DNA of 64,000 bases from Oryzibacter oryziterrae (GCF_021864535.1 NZ_JAKJIC010000001.1:1-64000), one strand, 5' to 3'. Positions 18,015 to 29,395 are shown, numbered from the stretch's first letter. Notes: generated by a model not told the origin, from the letters alone. Program-made: numbers and translations.

Positions 18015-18794
18015 ATGAAACTCACCAAGACGATTCTGACCGCCGCCACCGTGCTCGCCATCTCGCTGGGCGGCGCCATGGCCAAGGAATGGAAGAAGGT
18101 CATCATCGGCACCGAAGGCGCCTATCCTCCGTTCAACTACATTGACACGGACGGCAAGGTGAAGGGCTTCGACGTTGATATCGCGCTCGCCCTCTGCGCC
18201 GAGATGAAGGTCGAATGTGAGGTCGTCACCCAGGATTGGGACGGCATGATCCCGGCGCTGCTGGCAAAGAAGTTCGATGCGATCATCGCCTCCATGTCGA
18301 TCACCGACGAGCGCAAGAAGACGATCGACTTCTCCGAGAAGTATTACAACACCCCGCCGGCCATCGTGGCTCCGAAGGATACCGACATCAAGGGCGTGAC
18401 GCCTGAAGATCTCGCCGGCAAGACCATCGGCGCGCAGAGCTCGACCATGCATGCCGACTATGCCGAGAAGATCCTGACCCAGAGCACGCTCAAGACCTAC
18501 CCGACTGCCGACGAGTACAAGCTCGATCTGGCCGCCGGTCGTCTCGACGCGGTGACCGACGACAGCATCGTGCTTGGCGAGTGGCTGAAGACCGAGGCTG
18601 GTGCCTGCTGCAAGATCGTCGGCCTCGTGAAGTCGATCCCCGAGATCCACGGCATCGGTGCCGGCATCGGCGTCCGCAAGGAAGACACCGACCTGCGCGA
18701 CATGTTCTCGGCCGCCATCAAGGCCATCCGCGCCAACGGCAAGTACAAGGAAATCAACGACAAGTACTTCCCGTTCGACGTTTACGGCGATTGA
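18015..18794 (+). CDS. basic amino acid ABC transporter, periplasmic binding protein
   Basis: A 259-residue solute-binding protein of the lysine/arginine/ornithine/histidine type (SBP_bac_3). A signal peptide ends at about residue 22 (GGAMA). Conserved segments are GTEGAYPPFNYID, GFDVDIALALC and the hinge region IIASMSITDERKK. The ATG at 18015 follows GAGGGG; the longer frame is discarded because it would place the signal peptide internally. Two permease genes follow. Binding of basic amino acids is inferred from likeness to HisJ/ArgT. Confidence 0.9.
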   Translation: MKLTKTILTAATVLAISLGGAMAKEWKKVIIGTEGAYPPFNYIDTDGKVKGFDVDIALALCAEMKVECEVVTQDWDGMIPALLAKKFDAIIASMSITDERKKTIDFSEKYYNTPPAIVAPKDTDIKGVTPEDLAGKTIGAQSSTMHADYAEKILTQSTLKTYPTADEYKLDLAAGRLDAVTDDSIVLGEWLKTEAGACCKIVGLVKSIPEIHGIGAGIGVRKEDTDLRDMFSAAIKAIRANGKYKEINDKYFPFDVYGD

Positions 18795-18882
18795 TCCGCT
18801 CTTCCCTCGAGCGGGTGTTCTCAACGCCCGCTCGAGGGGCCAGGCCAACTGATCAGGACGCGGCAAAGCCGGGAGGGGCTCT

Positions 18883-19593
18883 GTGGCTCAATATTTAGAG
18901 CTGTTGTCTTATGGTGAGACCGGGTGGGGTGACGAACTTATCCGCGGTGTCCTCATCACCATCATACTTGCGATCGCGACCCTTCCCCTTGGGCTCCTGT
19001 TCGGCTTCTTCATCGCGGTTGCCAAGAACTCCAGCGAACCGCTGCTGCGCAATGCCGCCCATATCTACACGACCATTTTCCGCGGTCTTCCCGAACTCCT
19101 GACGCTGTTCCTCATCTACTACGGCGGCCAGATGGCCATGTCGGCCCTGTGGATGCTGGTGTTCGGCGCAGAGTTCGAGGTGAACAGCTTTCTGGCCGGC
19201 ATCGTGGCCCTGGCGCTGGTGTTCTCCTCCTATGCCAGCGAGACCTTCCTGTCGGCCTTCAAGGGCATTTCGCACGGCCAGTATGAAGGCGCCTATGCGC
19301 TCGGCCTGAACCGGGGCGCGACCATGCGGCTCGTGATCCTGCCGCAGCTCATCCGTCTGGCGCTGCCGGGGCTCAGCAATCTCTGGCTCAACCTCCTCAA
19401 GGACACTTCGCTGGTTTCGGTGATCGGCCTGTCCGACCTGTTGCGCAACACCAACATCGCCGTGGGCGTCACCAAGCAGGCTTTCTTCTTCTTTTTCGTC
19501 GCCTGCCTCATCTACCTCCTGCTGTCGATCATCTCGTCGCTGGGACTCGGGCGCATCTCGAACTGGGCTCATCGCGGGCAGGGAGGACACTGA
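18883..19593 (+). CDS. amino acid ABC transporter permease (HisQ type)
   Basis: The first membrane subunit, 236 residues with about five helices. The EAA loop is present as YEGAYALGLNRGATMRLVIL (about 132-151), where the ATPase docks. The start is GTG behind GGGAGGGG. Its stop overlaps the next permease start by one base, so the pair is translated in a coupled way. Confidence 0.9.
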   Translation: MAQYLELLSYGETGWGDELIRGVLITIILAIATLPLGLLFGFFIAVAKNSSEPLLRNAAHIYTTIFRGLPELLTLFLIYYGGQMAMSALWMLVFGAEFEVNSFLAGIVALALVFSSYASETFLSAFKGISHGQYEGAYALGLNRGATMRLVILPQLIRLALPGLSNLWLNLLKDTSLVSVIGLSDLLRNTNIAVGVTKQAFFFFFVACLIYLLLSIISSLGLGRISNWAHRGQGGH

Positions 19594-20432
19594 TGGCCGG
19601 CTATGTCGCCTCTTCCTTCATCGCTCCGCAACCGGCGCCAAAGGGGCTGCGCGGGCGCAAATGGACCGTCTCCCGTGCCGCCGGTCTGGTCATGCTGCTG
19701 TTCTGGGCTCTACTCGGCATCGGCATCATCATGATCCTGGTGAACGGCTATGATCCCGAGAAGATCGCCAAATATGCGCCCAAGATCGGCGATGGCATCA
19801 TCGTCACCATCGAGCTGGTCGCCATGTCGCTGGTGCTGGGGGCTCTGATCTCCGTGCCGGTGGCCATGGGGCGCATGTCGGCCAGCCCCCTGTGGGGCGG
19901 CATTGCCTTTGGCTATTCCTACTTCTTCCGCGGCACGCCGCTGCTGGCGCAGACGTTCCTCGTCTATTACGGGGCAGGGCAGTTCGTAGGCTTCTTCAAG
20001 GCCATCGGCCTGTGGGCGCTGTTCCGCGATGCCTATTTCTGCGCGGTCTTCACCTTCTCGCTCAACACGGCCGCCTATCAGGCGGAGATCCTGGCGGGCG
20101 CCATTCTTGCCGTGCCCGGCGGTCAGCGTCAGGCAGCTGATTCTCTGGGATTGCGGCGGTCGGTCACCTTCTGGAAGATCATCCTGCCGCAGGCGTTGAT
20201 CACCGCGCTTCGCCCCTATGGCAACGAAGTGATCCTGATGATCAAGGCCTCGTCGATCGCCTCGATCATCACGGTGCTCGACGTCATGGGGCAGACCCGT
20301 GTCGCCTTCTCCAAGACCTATGACCTGCAGATCTACCTCTGGGCGGCGATCATCTATCTGATCACCGTCGAGGTTCTTCGCCGGCTGTGGGAGCTGATGG
20401 AGCAGAGGCTCACGCGCCATCTCAAGCGCTGA
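19593..20432 (+). CDS. amino acid ABC transporter permease (HisM type)
   Basis: The second membrane subunit, 279 residues, with an extended N-terminal tail and about five helices. The EAA loop reads RQAADSLGLRRSVTFWKIIL. The operon ends here: a terminator follows and the next gene is on the other strand. No ATP-binding gene is found anywhere in the window, so the importer must use an ATPase encoded elsewhere. Confidence 0.9.
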   Translation: MAGYVASSFIAPQPAPKGLRGRKWTVSRAAGLVMLLFWALLGIGIIMILVNGYDPEKIAKYAPKIGDGIIVTIELVAMSLVLGALISVPVAMGRMSASPLWGGIAFGYSYFFRGTPLLAQTFLVYYGAGQFVGFFKAIGLWALFRDAYFCAVFTFSLNTAAYQAEILAGAILAVPGGQRQAADSLGLRRSVTFWKIILPQALITALRPYGNEVILMIKASSIASIITVLDVMGQTRVAFSKTYDLQIYLWAAIIYLITVEVLRRLWELMEQRLTRHLKR

Positions 20433-20481
20433 GGCTTTCGCACCTAAGAACATGGGGTGGTTCATCCCCCACAAAAGCAAA

Positions 20482-20504
20482 CGGCCCGGAGAGCATCCGG
20501 GCCG
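20482..20504. terminator. rho-independent terminator
   Basis: CGGCCCGGA pairs with TCCGGGCCG around a GAGCA loop, followed by CTTTCT and preceded by AAAAGC. It closes the transporter operon and the convergent lipoprotein gene. Confidence 0.85.
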
Positions 20505-20531
20505 CTTTCTCATCTTGAACCGAATGTCGGA

Positions 20532-20801
20532 TCAGGGGCAGACGACCGCATAGGGGCGACCGTAGGCGTCATAGGCGACGCAATTCTTCGGGGCGGTGGC
20601 GCCGGCAACAGCCGCGCCGCCAATGCCGCCAACGGCAGCACCGATCAGGGCACCCTTGCCGCCACCGGCGATGGCGCCAACGGCGGCACCACCCAGCGCG
20701 CCAACGGCCGCGCCGGTCGTGACGCGCTGCTGCGTCGCGGTCTGACTGCAAGCGGAGAGGCCGAGTGCCAGAACGGCTGCCAAAGCTGCTATCTTCTTCA
20801 T
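20532..20801 (-). CDS. glycine-zipper lipoprotein
   Basis: An 89-residue outer-membrane-type lipoprotein. A signal sequence ends in the lipobox LSAC, followed by a Gly/Ala-rich glycine zipper (about residues 30-70, GAAVGALGGAAVGAIAGG pattern) and a C-terminal tail with two cysteines (NCVAYDAYGRPYAVVCP). The ATG at 20801 is preceded by GGAGG; seven extra upstream residues are unlikely. Such proteins (YMGG/OmpA-like glycine zipper) embed in or bridge membranes; no specific role is known. Confidence 0.82.
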   Translation of the reverse strand: MKKIAALAAVLALGLSACSQTATQQRVTTGAAVGALGGAAVGAIAGGGKGALIGAAVGGIGGAAVAGATAPKNCVAYDAYGRPYAVVCP

Positions 20802-20940
20802 GATGTCCTCCATTTGGTCCACTAAATAGGATAACGAAGTTTACGGTCTGAAATAAGGCGAATCTTTCTGCCGCCCCGTATGACTGCACGACGGCTAAAA
20901 GATAAGCGAAATTCTGATGCTTGGATAGATGAGGTAACAA

Positions 20941-21816
20941 ATGGCAAGGGTTGCTTTCCTCGGGCTTGGCGTGATGGGGTATCCGATGGCCGGACACCTC
21001 CTCAAACGTGGCGGTCACGATGTCACCGTCTACAATCGCACCGAGGCCAAGGCGGAAGCCTGGTGCGCCGAGTTCGGGGGGCAGATGCGATTGACCCCGC
21101 GCGAGGCGGTGGAAGGCGTCGACTTCGTATTCGCCTGCGTCGGCAATGACGACGACCTCCGCTCGGTCACCACCGGTGCGGATGGCGCTTTCGCCGGCAT
21201 GAAGCCCGGCGCGATCTTCGCCGACCATACCACCGCCTCCGCCGTCGTGGCGCGCGAGCTCCACGCTGCGGCAAGCGCGCGCGGCCTGCACTTTCTCGAT
21301 GCTCCGGTCTCCGGTGGCCAGGCCGGTGCCGTCAATGGTGTCCTGACGGTCATGGTGGGTGGTGATGCCGAGCCTTACGCGGCAGCTGAGCCTGTCATCC
21401 GCAGCTATGCGCGGATGATCGGGCACATGGGGCCGTCCGGCGCCGGGCAGCTCACCAAGATGGTCAACCAGATCGCCATCGCCGGTCTGGTGCAGGGCTT
21501 GTCGGAAGCGGTCCATTTCGCCATGCAGGCCGATCTCGAAGTGGAACAGGTGATCGGCGTCATCTCCAAGGGGGCGGCGCAGAGCTGGCAGATGGAGAAC
21601 CGCTGGAAGACCATGAGCGAGGGCAAGTTCGATTACGGCTTTGCCGTCGACTGGATGCGCAAGGATCTTGGCATCGTGCTCGATCAGGCCAAGGAAATCG
21701 GCGCCAAGCTGCCGGTCACGGCGTTGGTCGATCAGTTCTATGCCGACGTCCAGGCCATGGGCGGTCGCCGGTGGGACACGTCCAGCCTGATCGCGCGCCT
21801 GCAGCCAAAGAGCTGA
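20941..21816 (+). CDS. NAD(P)-dependent beta-hydroxyacid dehydrogenase
   Basis: A 291-residue member of the 3-hydroxyisobutyrate/tartronate-semialdehyde reductase family. The cofactor motif GLGVMGYPMAGHLL lies at the N-terminus, the substrate motif DAPVSGGQAGA at about 120-130, and the catalytic lysine in GQLTKMVNQ at about 170. The exact substrate cannot be decided. It is followed after 32 bases by a DUF971 gene, probably co-transcribed, and preceded by a divergent lipoprotein gene. Confidence 0.88.
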   Translation: MARVAFLGLGVMGYPMAGHLLKRGGHDVTVYNRTEAKAEAWCAEFGGQMRLTPREAVEGVDFVFACVGNDDDLRSVTTGADGAFAGMKPGAIFADHTTASAVVARELHAAASARGLHFLDAPVSGGQAGAVNGVLTVMVGGDAEPYAAAEPVIRSYARMIGHMGPSGAGQLTKMVNQIAIAGLVQGLSEAVHFAMQADLEVEQVIGVISKGAAQSWQMENRWKTMSEGKFDYGFAVDWMRKDLGIVLDQAKEIGAKLPVTALVDQFYADVQAMGGRRWDTSSLIARLQPKS

Positions 21817-21848
21817 GCCGGGTATCTTCTCAAGACGAGGAACGAACA

Positions 21849-22211
21849 ATGGTGGATGGCAATACGGCATGGCCGGAGGAACTGCGCCTGTCTTCCGACA
21901 AGAAGACGCTTCATGTCGCCTTCGACAACGGCGAGTCCTACGATCTCGGCGCCGAGCTTCTTCGGGTCCGTTCCCCCTCGGCCGAGGTGCAGGGGCATGC
22001 GCCCGACCAGCGGCAGACCGTTCCGCGCAAGAAGGATGTGCGCATCGTGAACCTGGAGCCGGTCGGCACCTATGCGGTGCGGATCGTGTTCGACGACACG
22101 CATCAGACGGGGCTCTACACCTGGGCCTTCCTGCTGGATGCCGGCCGCAATCAGGCACGCTACTTCGACGACTATGTCGCCGAACTCAAGGCCAAGGGTC
22201 TGTCACGCTAA
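21849..22211 (+). CDS. DUF971-domain protein
   Basis: A 120-residue cytoplasmic protein covering one DUF971 domain: WPEELRLSSDKKTLHVAFDN at the N-terminus and GLYTWAFLLDA near the end, the usual signature. DUF971 domains also occur in Fe-S and gamma-butyrobetaine-hydroxylase-like proteins, but the function of the free form is unknown. ATG 21849 is chosen over an upstream start that would overlap the dehydrogenase gene. It ends 20 bases before a terminator. Confidence 0.87.
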   Translation: MVDGNTAWPEELRLSSDKKTLHVAFDNGESYDLGAELLRVRSPSAEVQGHAPDQRQTVPRKKDVRIVNLEPVGTYAVRIVFDDTHQTGLYTWAFLLDAGRNQARYFDDYVAELKAKGLSR

Positions 22212-22230
22212 CTCCTTGGGCAATCCCATG

Positions 22231-22267
22231 AAAAAAGCCGCCGGGCAGGGTGCTCGGCGGCTTTTTT
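22231..22267. terminator. bidirectional rho-independent terminator
   Basis: AAAAAAGCCGCC pairs with GGCGGCTTTTTT. It lies between the convergent DUF971 and L,D-transpeptidase genes. Confidence 0.93.
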
Positions 22268-22286
22268 CATTGCGCTGTCTCGGCAC

Positions 22287-22895
22287 TCACTCGTGCAGGA
22301 CGACGACCTTGGTGCCGACGCCGACGCGCTCATAGAGGTCGGCCACGTCGTCATTGGTCATGCGGATGCAGCCCGAGGAGACGGCCTCGCCGATGGTCCA
22401 GGGCTCAGCGGTGCCGTGGATGCGGTAAATGGTCGAGCCGATGTACATGGCGCGGGCGCCAAGCGGATTGTCCGGGCCGCCGGGCATGAAATAGGGGAGC
22501 TTCGGCTGGCGCTTGCGCATGGCCGGGGGCGGGGTCCAGCCGGGCCATTCGGCCTTGCGGGTGATGTGGTGCTCGCCCGACCAGGTGAAGCCGGGACGAC
22601 CGACGCCGATGCCATACTTCATCGCCTTGCCGTCGCCCATCACGTAATACAGCCGGCGCTCACCGGTGTTCACGATGATGGTGCCCTTGGAATAGGGACC
22701 GGTATAGTCGATCAGTTCCTTCTTGATCTTGCTTTCCGTGGGCCGGCTGGCGCTCGGATTGCGCTTGATCGTCTGGATGGTGCCGCTGGAGGGGTCCCAG
22801 AAGCGGACGACGTCATCGTCGGCAAAGCTGGGCGTGGCAAACGTCGGGGCGGCAACCAAGGCTGCAGCAGCGAGAAGCAGGATCTTTCGCATCAT
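22287..22895 (-). CDS. L,D-transpeptidase (YkuD domain)
   Basis: A periplasmic enzyme that makes 3-3 peptidoglycan cross-links or attaches proteins to peptidoglycan. A signal peptide covers residues 1-25, and the YkuD domain runs from about 70 to 202. The active-site motif is IHGTAEPWTIGEAVSSGCIRM, with the catalytic cysteine in SSGCIRM and the histidine in HGT. 202 residues is typical for the alphaproteobacterial ErfK/SrfK form. It is monocistronic. Confidence 0.92.
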   Translation of the reverse strand: MMRKILLLAAAALVAAPTFATPSFADDDVVRFWDPSSGTIQTIKRNPSASRPTESKIKKELIDYTGPYSKGTIIVNTGERRLYYVMGDGKAMKYGIGVGRPGFTWSGEHHITRKAEWPGWTPPPAMRKRQPKLPYFMPGGPDNPLGARAMYIGSTIYRIHGTAEPWTIGEAVSSGCIRMTNDDVADLYERVGVGTKVVVLHE

Positions 22896-23103
22896 TTCGA
22901 AGAGCCAAAATCCACTGGTTTGAAGATCAGGATTTATTTACGGGATGATCCGGCTGCCGCGGTCTTGTTGGCCTCGACCCATTGCAGCCGCAAATACGCC
23001 ATGAACACGATGGCTGGTCGGGGTGAATCGTTCAATAGTCGCTTGCCCAAATTACGGGCTTTTTCCGGCCTTGGCCGCAGATTGTTGCTGGCGCGCAACG
23101 GTC

Positions 23104-23133
23104 GCCTCGAAGCGAGGTGTTTCGCTTCGAGGC
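23104..23133. terminator. strong hairpin after fumarase
   Basis: GCCTCGAAGCGA pairs perfectly with TCGCTTCGAGGC around a six-base loop, eight bases after the fumarase stop codon. The minus strand lacks a U-run after it, so it may be an mRNA 3'-protecting hairpin more than an intrinsic terminator. Confidence 0.6.
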
Positions 23134-23140
23134 TTTCGCG

Positions 23141-24763
<1,623 letters not shown>

Positions 24764-25077
24764 GGCTCCGTCTCCACAATCAGGTAAGTGGCGCAAGGGC
24801 GGCCTGTTGCGGCGCACCGATGGCGGTGATCACGTATTAGCGTGCAAATCCTTATGCGCCAAGGCGGTTGCGCCGCAACTTTGGTCCATCGGTGGCGGGA
24901 TCAGTCCGTAACACCTGGCGCTGGGCACTCGATCCCTCGCCGCTTGGCGCGGTCGGATCGGTCCCACTTCTAACATTCTCGAAAATGGCTTGCCTTTTCA
25001 GGGCGGGCCGCTACTCATCCAGACAAGGGTCTGACAATGGACGCCGATGAAGATGGCGCCTCACCAGACGGAAGGTC
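24764..25077. other. 314-bp divergent intergenic region
   Basis: The region lies between divergent fumA and the LuxR-hydrolase gene. I see no gene, repeat or recognisable operator in it. Confidence 0.6.
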
Positions 25078-26841
25078 ATGACAAGCTTTCGCGTTCCGCC
25101 GCCTGAGTTCGACGATTTTTCGATCATCGACAAGATCTACGCCGTCGCCGTAGAGCCCGACCTTTATGAAGAGTTTCTCGACGTTCTCGACCTGTCGTTC
25201 CGTGATGGCACGGAGAGCGGCAATGGATCTGGCCTGTCTCACCTGGTGACGCACGCGGCCCGAGCCGGCGATCTCCTGGATCGTCTGGCGTCCGCGCCTG
25301 ATTCCGAGCTTGAGCGCCTTGTCGATTCCGTCGGCCGTCCCGCCTGCGTCTGCCGCGTCGACGGTGGTCTCGTCCAGAGCAACGGCCTTCTTCGGTCACG
25401 CTTTCCCAGCAAGGCCATCCGGAGCGTGCGCGACTTCAACCTTGACGCAGAGAGCGAAGCGCTTCTGATCGAGCGCATGGGCGCCTTTTCGACCGGCGAT
25501 CATGCTGGCCATGTGCTCCTGAAGCTCACCAGCGTCGACGGTGGCGCCGTGTCGGTTGCCCTGTCGCGTCCGCGGACCATGCAGGCGGCGCTGGGCGTTG
25601 CCGGACGACTGCTTGTGACGGTCGAGGATTTCCAGTGGAACCCCATGATGGACATGGTTCTGGTGGAAGGCTACGAGCTCACGGCTTCCGAAGTGATGGT
25701 GCTGCGCAGCTTCATGGCCGGGCTGTCGCTGCAACAGATCGCCGATCAGCGCGAACGTTCGGTGGAGACGGTGCGCACGCAGATCAAGCAGATCATGGCC
25801 AAGACCGACACGCGCTCGCAGCTGGAACTGCTACGGCTGCTGCTCTCGTTCAATGCGTTGACGGCGGCGAGCGGAGCCGTGCAGACGAAGTCGGCGGTGG
25901 ATGCCGGTCCTGATGCCGCTGGTGTTGCCGAGCGCTTCTGGACCTGGATCTCGGCGAACGGGCGCCGCTACGACGTGTTCCAGTCGGGTGATCCGAGCGG
26001 TCATGTCTGCCTTCATCTGCATTCGAGCATGGGGTTCTACAAGCTGCCGCAGGCAACGCGAGATCTGGCGCTGACCCGGGGGCTGTCGATCTGGTCGGTG
26101 ATTCGGCCGGGTTACGGGCAGAGCGGGCCAATGCCACCGATCTCCAGCTATCTTGAGGAGCTGGTCAGCGATCTGATGGCCCTCCTTGAGTCCCGGCGGG
26201 TCCAGCGTCTGTCCATCCTTGCGGAAGGCGTCGCGTTCCGGATGGCCGTGTTGCTCGCCAATCGTCTGGGGGACCGCTGTGTCGGTCTTTCGGTCGGGGC
26301 GCCAACCCTGTGGACTGCAGCCCAGACGGCCGGCGATCATGACCAGCAATGGCACCGGATTCTCTTCCAGACGGCGACCTCGTCGCCCGCCATTCTGCCC
26401 TTTGTGGTCAAGGCTGCCTTCGCCTTTGCGCGGCGGCATTCGCCGGAACAGTATCTGGCCAAGATCTACAAGAACACGCCGGAGGATGTGGCGGTCCTCA
26501 AGGATCCCGAGTTCCGGCAGCTGGCGGCTGCGGCGCATGCCGTGTGCATCGGCTCCGACAATGTCTCGCACAAGGCCTATACCGAGGGGGTGCTGCTGGC
26601 GATGGAGGATTGGTCGCAGGATCTGCGGCTGATCCGATGTCCGGTCACGGTCTACTACGGGCAGGCCGATCTGTCGCTGAGGCCGGAAGCCATGCAAAAC
26701 CTGAAAGCCGTGTGCCCGCACATGCAGCTCCACTGCATCGAGGGCGCAGCGCATTGGGTCAACTATACGAAAAGCACCGAGATTCTCGACGACCTGATCT
26801 CTCGCGATCTGGTGTCCGGCCGCTCACAAGAAAGACGATGA
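25078..26841 (+). CDS. regulator with LuxR-type helix-turn-helix and C-terminal alpha/beta-hydrolase fold
   Basis: A 587-residue three-part protein without membrane segments. Residues 1-190 form an N-terminal module that looks PAS-like (unproven). Residues 198-258 form a LuxR/GerE DNA-binding domain (YELTASEVMVLRSFMAGLSL, then SVETVRTQIKQIMAKT). Residues about 290-575 resemble an alpha/beta hydrolase: RPGYGQSG at 343-350, an acid loop YYGQADLS with D531, and GAAHWVNY with H559. At the nucleophile elbow, where G-x-S-x-G is expected, the sequence is LAEGVAF (381-387), so the serine appears replaced by G384. I infer a ligand-binding pseudo-enzyme sensor. The DNA-binding domain in the middle is unusual for LuxR proteins. 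It is monocistronic and divergent from fumA. Confidence 0.85.
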   Translation: MTSFRVPPPEFDDFSIIDKIYAVAVEPDLYEEFLDVLDLSFRDGTESGNGSGLSHLVTHAARAGDLLDRLASAPDSELERLVDSVGRPACVCRVDGGLVQSNGLLRSRFPSKAIRSVRDFNLDAESEALLIERMGAFSTGDHAGHVLLKLTSVDGGAVSVALSRPRTMQAALGVAGRLLVTVEDFQWNPMMDMVLVEGYELTASEVMVLRSFMAGLSLQQIADQRERSVETVRTQIKQIMAKTDTRSQLELLRLLLSFNALTAASGAVQTKSAVDAGPDAAGVAERFWTWISANGRRYDVFQSGDPSGHVCLHLHSSMGFYKLPQATRDLALTRGLSIWSVIRPGYGQSGPMPPISSYLEELVSDLMALLESRRVQRLSILAEGVAFRMAVLLANRLGDRCVGLSVGAPTLWTAAQTAGDHDQQWHRILFQTATSSPAILPFVVKAAFAFARRHSPEQYLAKIYKNTPEDVAVLKDPEFRQLAAAAHAVCIGSDNVSHKAYTEGVLLAMEDWSQDLRLIRCPVTVYYGQADLSLRPEAMQNLKAVCPHMQLHCIEGAAHWVNYTKSTEILDDLISRDLVSGRSQERR

Positions 26842-27135
26842 GGAGGGGCGGCGGTCCCAAATCCCTCATCGCTCATACTGGCAAAATTGAACCAGTCCCC
26901 AAGGGCAAATGTACAGACTAAGACTGTCAGGCAAGGTCTTCCTGAAAAAGTCGCCGTATCACTATATGCGGTATCCTACATACATTTTCGAAGGATGAAA
27001 TCCCCAAATTAAGGAATCTGCACCCAGGCATGCGGAAATTTGAGGCAGAACGCGGCGTTAAGGTAAATTCGCGTGGCTTTTTGTGGTTTTCCGGCATCGG
27101 ACTCGGTCAAGTTGCCGTCTGACGCCATTTGGCGA

Positions 27136-29088
27136 TCACACGGTGATCTGCTGACCGAGCTCCACCACGCGGTTGGTCGGGATGTGGTAGAAGTCCGTCG
27201 CGTTGGCTGCCGATCGCGTGAGCGCGATGAAGAGCCGGTCCTGCCACATGGGCATGCCCGAGGTCGGGCTGGCCTTGAAGGTGCGGCGGTTCAGGAAGAA
27301 GGAGGTCGACATGATGTCGAACTTCACGCCTTGCTTGCGGCAGAGCGCCATGGCCTTCGGCACGTTGGGGCTTTCCATGTAGCCGAAGTTGAGCCGCACC
27401 CGCGTGAAGTCGTCGCTCAATGCTTCGATCTTGATGCGCTGGTCGTCGCTGAGGCGCGGCGCGGTCGCCACGTGCACGGTCAGGATGATGTTCTTGGTGT
27501 GCAGGACCGTGTTGTGCTTGAGGTTGTGCATCAAGGCGCTGGGCGCGATGTCCGGGTCGGACGTCAGGAACACGGCCGTACCGGGCACGCGCACCGGATG
27601 CGACTTTGCCAGCATCTTCACGAGGTCGAGCAGTGGAATGTTTTCCTTGTGCGACTTCTCGTAGACGATGCGCGAGCCGCGCACCCAGGTCCACATGCAG
27701 ATGGCCATGCAGGCGGCCAGCGTCAGCGGCACGTAGCCACCGTCGAACACCTTGAGCATGTTGGCGCTGAGGAAGACGATTTCCATGGACAGGAAGGGCG
27801 CCACGACCAGGATCGCGACGGGCAGCGACCACTTCCAGGCCTTCCACACGACGATGAAGGCGAGGATCGAGGACATCACCATCTCGCCGGTGACCGAGAT
27901 GCCGTAGGCCGAGGCCAGCGCGCTCGACGACTTGAAGAAGACCACCAGCAGCAGCACGCCGGTCAGCAGGATCCAGGTGACGCGCGGCAGATAGATCTGG
28001 CCGGCCTGCGTCTCGGAGGTGTGACGGGTCTCGAGGCGCGGCAACAGGCCAAGCTGCACCGCCTGCTGGGTCAGCGAGAAGGCGCCGGTGATCACCGCCT
28101 GGCTGGCGATGATGGTCGCCACAGTGGCCAGAATCACGAAAGGAATCCGCACCGGGCCGGGCACCATCAGGAAGAAGGGGTTGTCGACCGCATTGGGGTG
28201 CGCCAGCACCATGGCGCCCTGGCCGAGATAGTTCAGCGCCAGCGACGGGAAGACGAGGGCGAACCAGGCCAGCTGGATCGGCTTGCGGCCGAAGTGGCCC
28301 ATGTCGGCGTAGAGCGCTTCGGCACCGGTGACGGCCAGGAAGACCGAGCCAATCACCACCAGCGCCAGGATGCCGTGGTCGAGGACGAAGCTGAGCGCCG
28401 ATGTCGGCAGCAGCGCGTAGAGAATCGCCGGATCGTCGGTGACATGCATCAGGCCAAGGCCGGCGAGGCAAAGGAACCAGAAGGCGGTGATCGGACCGAA
28501 CAGCGCGGCGACGCGCCCGGTGCCCGAGCTCTGGAAAATGAAGAGGATGACCAGGATGCCGATTGTCACCGGCACCACGAACTCCCGGAACTGCGGGGTG
28601 ACGACCTCAAGGCCTTCCACAGCCGAAAGAACCGAGATTGCGGGCGTCAGCACGGCGTCGCCAAAGAACATCGAGGCGCCGAGGATGCCGACGATCACCG
28701 CAAATCCGCCTCTGGCGCCGATGGCGCCGCGCACGAGGGCGACCAGGGACAGCGTGCCGCCTTCGCCCTTGTTGTCGGCATACATCACGAACAGCACGTA
28801 TTTGAGCGTCACCACCAGGGTGAGGGCCCAGATCAGCAGCGAGACGACGCCGGTCACCTCGGCGCGGGTGATGCCGTCGGTCGCCGTATGGCGCAGAGCC
28901 TCACGGAAGGCATAGAGCGGGCTTGTCCCAATGTCGCCATAAACCACGCCTATCGAACCAAGTGCCAGCGCGGTTACGCTGCTCTTGGGAAGATGGGTTT
29001 CGTGTTCGGCGGAGATGTCGCTGCCGTTCGTTTGCACCGGGCTTGCGGGCGTTGCCACGGTCGAACCATTTTCAGGGGCGTCGTTCAT
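27136..29088 (-). CDS. kup: Kup-type potassium uptake protein
   Basis: A K+/H+ symporter of the inner membrane, 650 residues. The signature [18 protein letters not shown] opens the first of about twelve helices (residues 35-460), followed by a C-terminal cytoplasmic domain of about 190 residues beginning near [22 protein letters not shown] 29088 (MNDAPENGS) is preferred to the ATG 48 bases upstream because family members start a short polar tail here. It is a single gene, and the potassium-sensing regulator is not evident. Confidence 0.93.
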   Translation of the reverse strand: MNDAPENGSTVATPASPVQTNGSDISAEHETHLPKSSVTALALGSIGVVYGDIGTSPLYAFREALRHTATDGITRAEVTGVVSLLIWALTLVVTLKYVLFVMYADNKGEGGTLSLVALVRGAIGARGGFAVIVGILGASMFFGDAVLTPAISVLSAVEGLEVVTPQFREFVVPVTIGILVILFIFQSSGTGRVAALFGPITAFWFLCLAGLGLMHVTDDPAILYALLPTSALSFVLDHGILALVVIGSVFLAVTGAEALYADMGHFGRKPIQLAWFALVFPSLALNYLGQGAMVLAHPNAVDNPFFLMVPGPVRIPFVILATVATIIASQAVITGAFSLTQQAVQLGLLPRLETRHTSETQAGQIYLPRVTWILLTGVLLLVVFFKSSSALASAYGISVTGEMVMSSILAFIVVWKAWKWSLPVAILVVAPFLSMEIVFLSANMLKVFDGGYVPLTLAACMAICMWTWVRGSRIVYEKSHKENIPLLDLVKMLAKSHPVRVPGTAVFLTSDPDIAPSALMHNLKHNTVLHTKNIILTVHVATAPRLSDDQRIKIEALSDDFTRVRLNFGYMESPNVPKAMALCRKQGVKFDIMSTSFFLNRRTFKASPTSGMPMWQDRLFIALTRSAANATDFYHIPTNRVVELGQQITV

Positions 29089-29395
29089 GCAGAACCGTCG
29101 CTGGGATCGGACGTCGATGGACGTCGGCTCGATCAAGTCGGCTGGAAATAATTGAAGCCGAGGGATTTCGCAAGTGCGTAAGCGTCAGGGGCGGGCGCTT
29201 GGCGCGGGATCGACCGGTACTTCGGTCTGGCTTTCTTGCCACCGCCACCGATAAACCATCACCTCTACAGCACCTGATACCACATCGCTCGTGGCCGCAC
29301 TGTCGGCCGCACTTGGGTATTTCGCTAAAAGCGGAAGCGGCGTCCAGGCTTCGATGCTGGACGCCGCCCCTTGAGTTCTACCGTGTCAAAGCCGA
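29089..29395. other. 307-bp intergenic region with a hairpin
   Basis: The region lies between kup and an upstream secreted-protein gene on the same strand. It holds an 11-bp stem, GCGGCGTCCAG (29337-29347) with CTGGACGCCGC (29357-29367), about 30 bases past the stop of the 29396-29773 gene and probably its terminator. Nothing else was recognised. Confidence 0.6.
29337..29367 (-). terminator. hairpin terminator of the small secreted-protein gene
   Basis: A perfect 11-bp stem with a nine-base loop. On the minus strand it is followed by CTTCCGCTTTTAGC, a weak U-rich tail. Confidence 0.65.
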
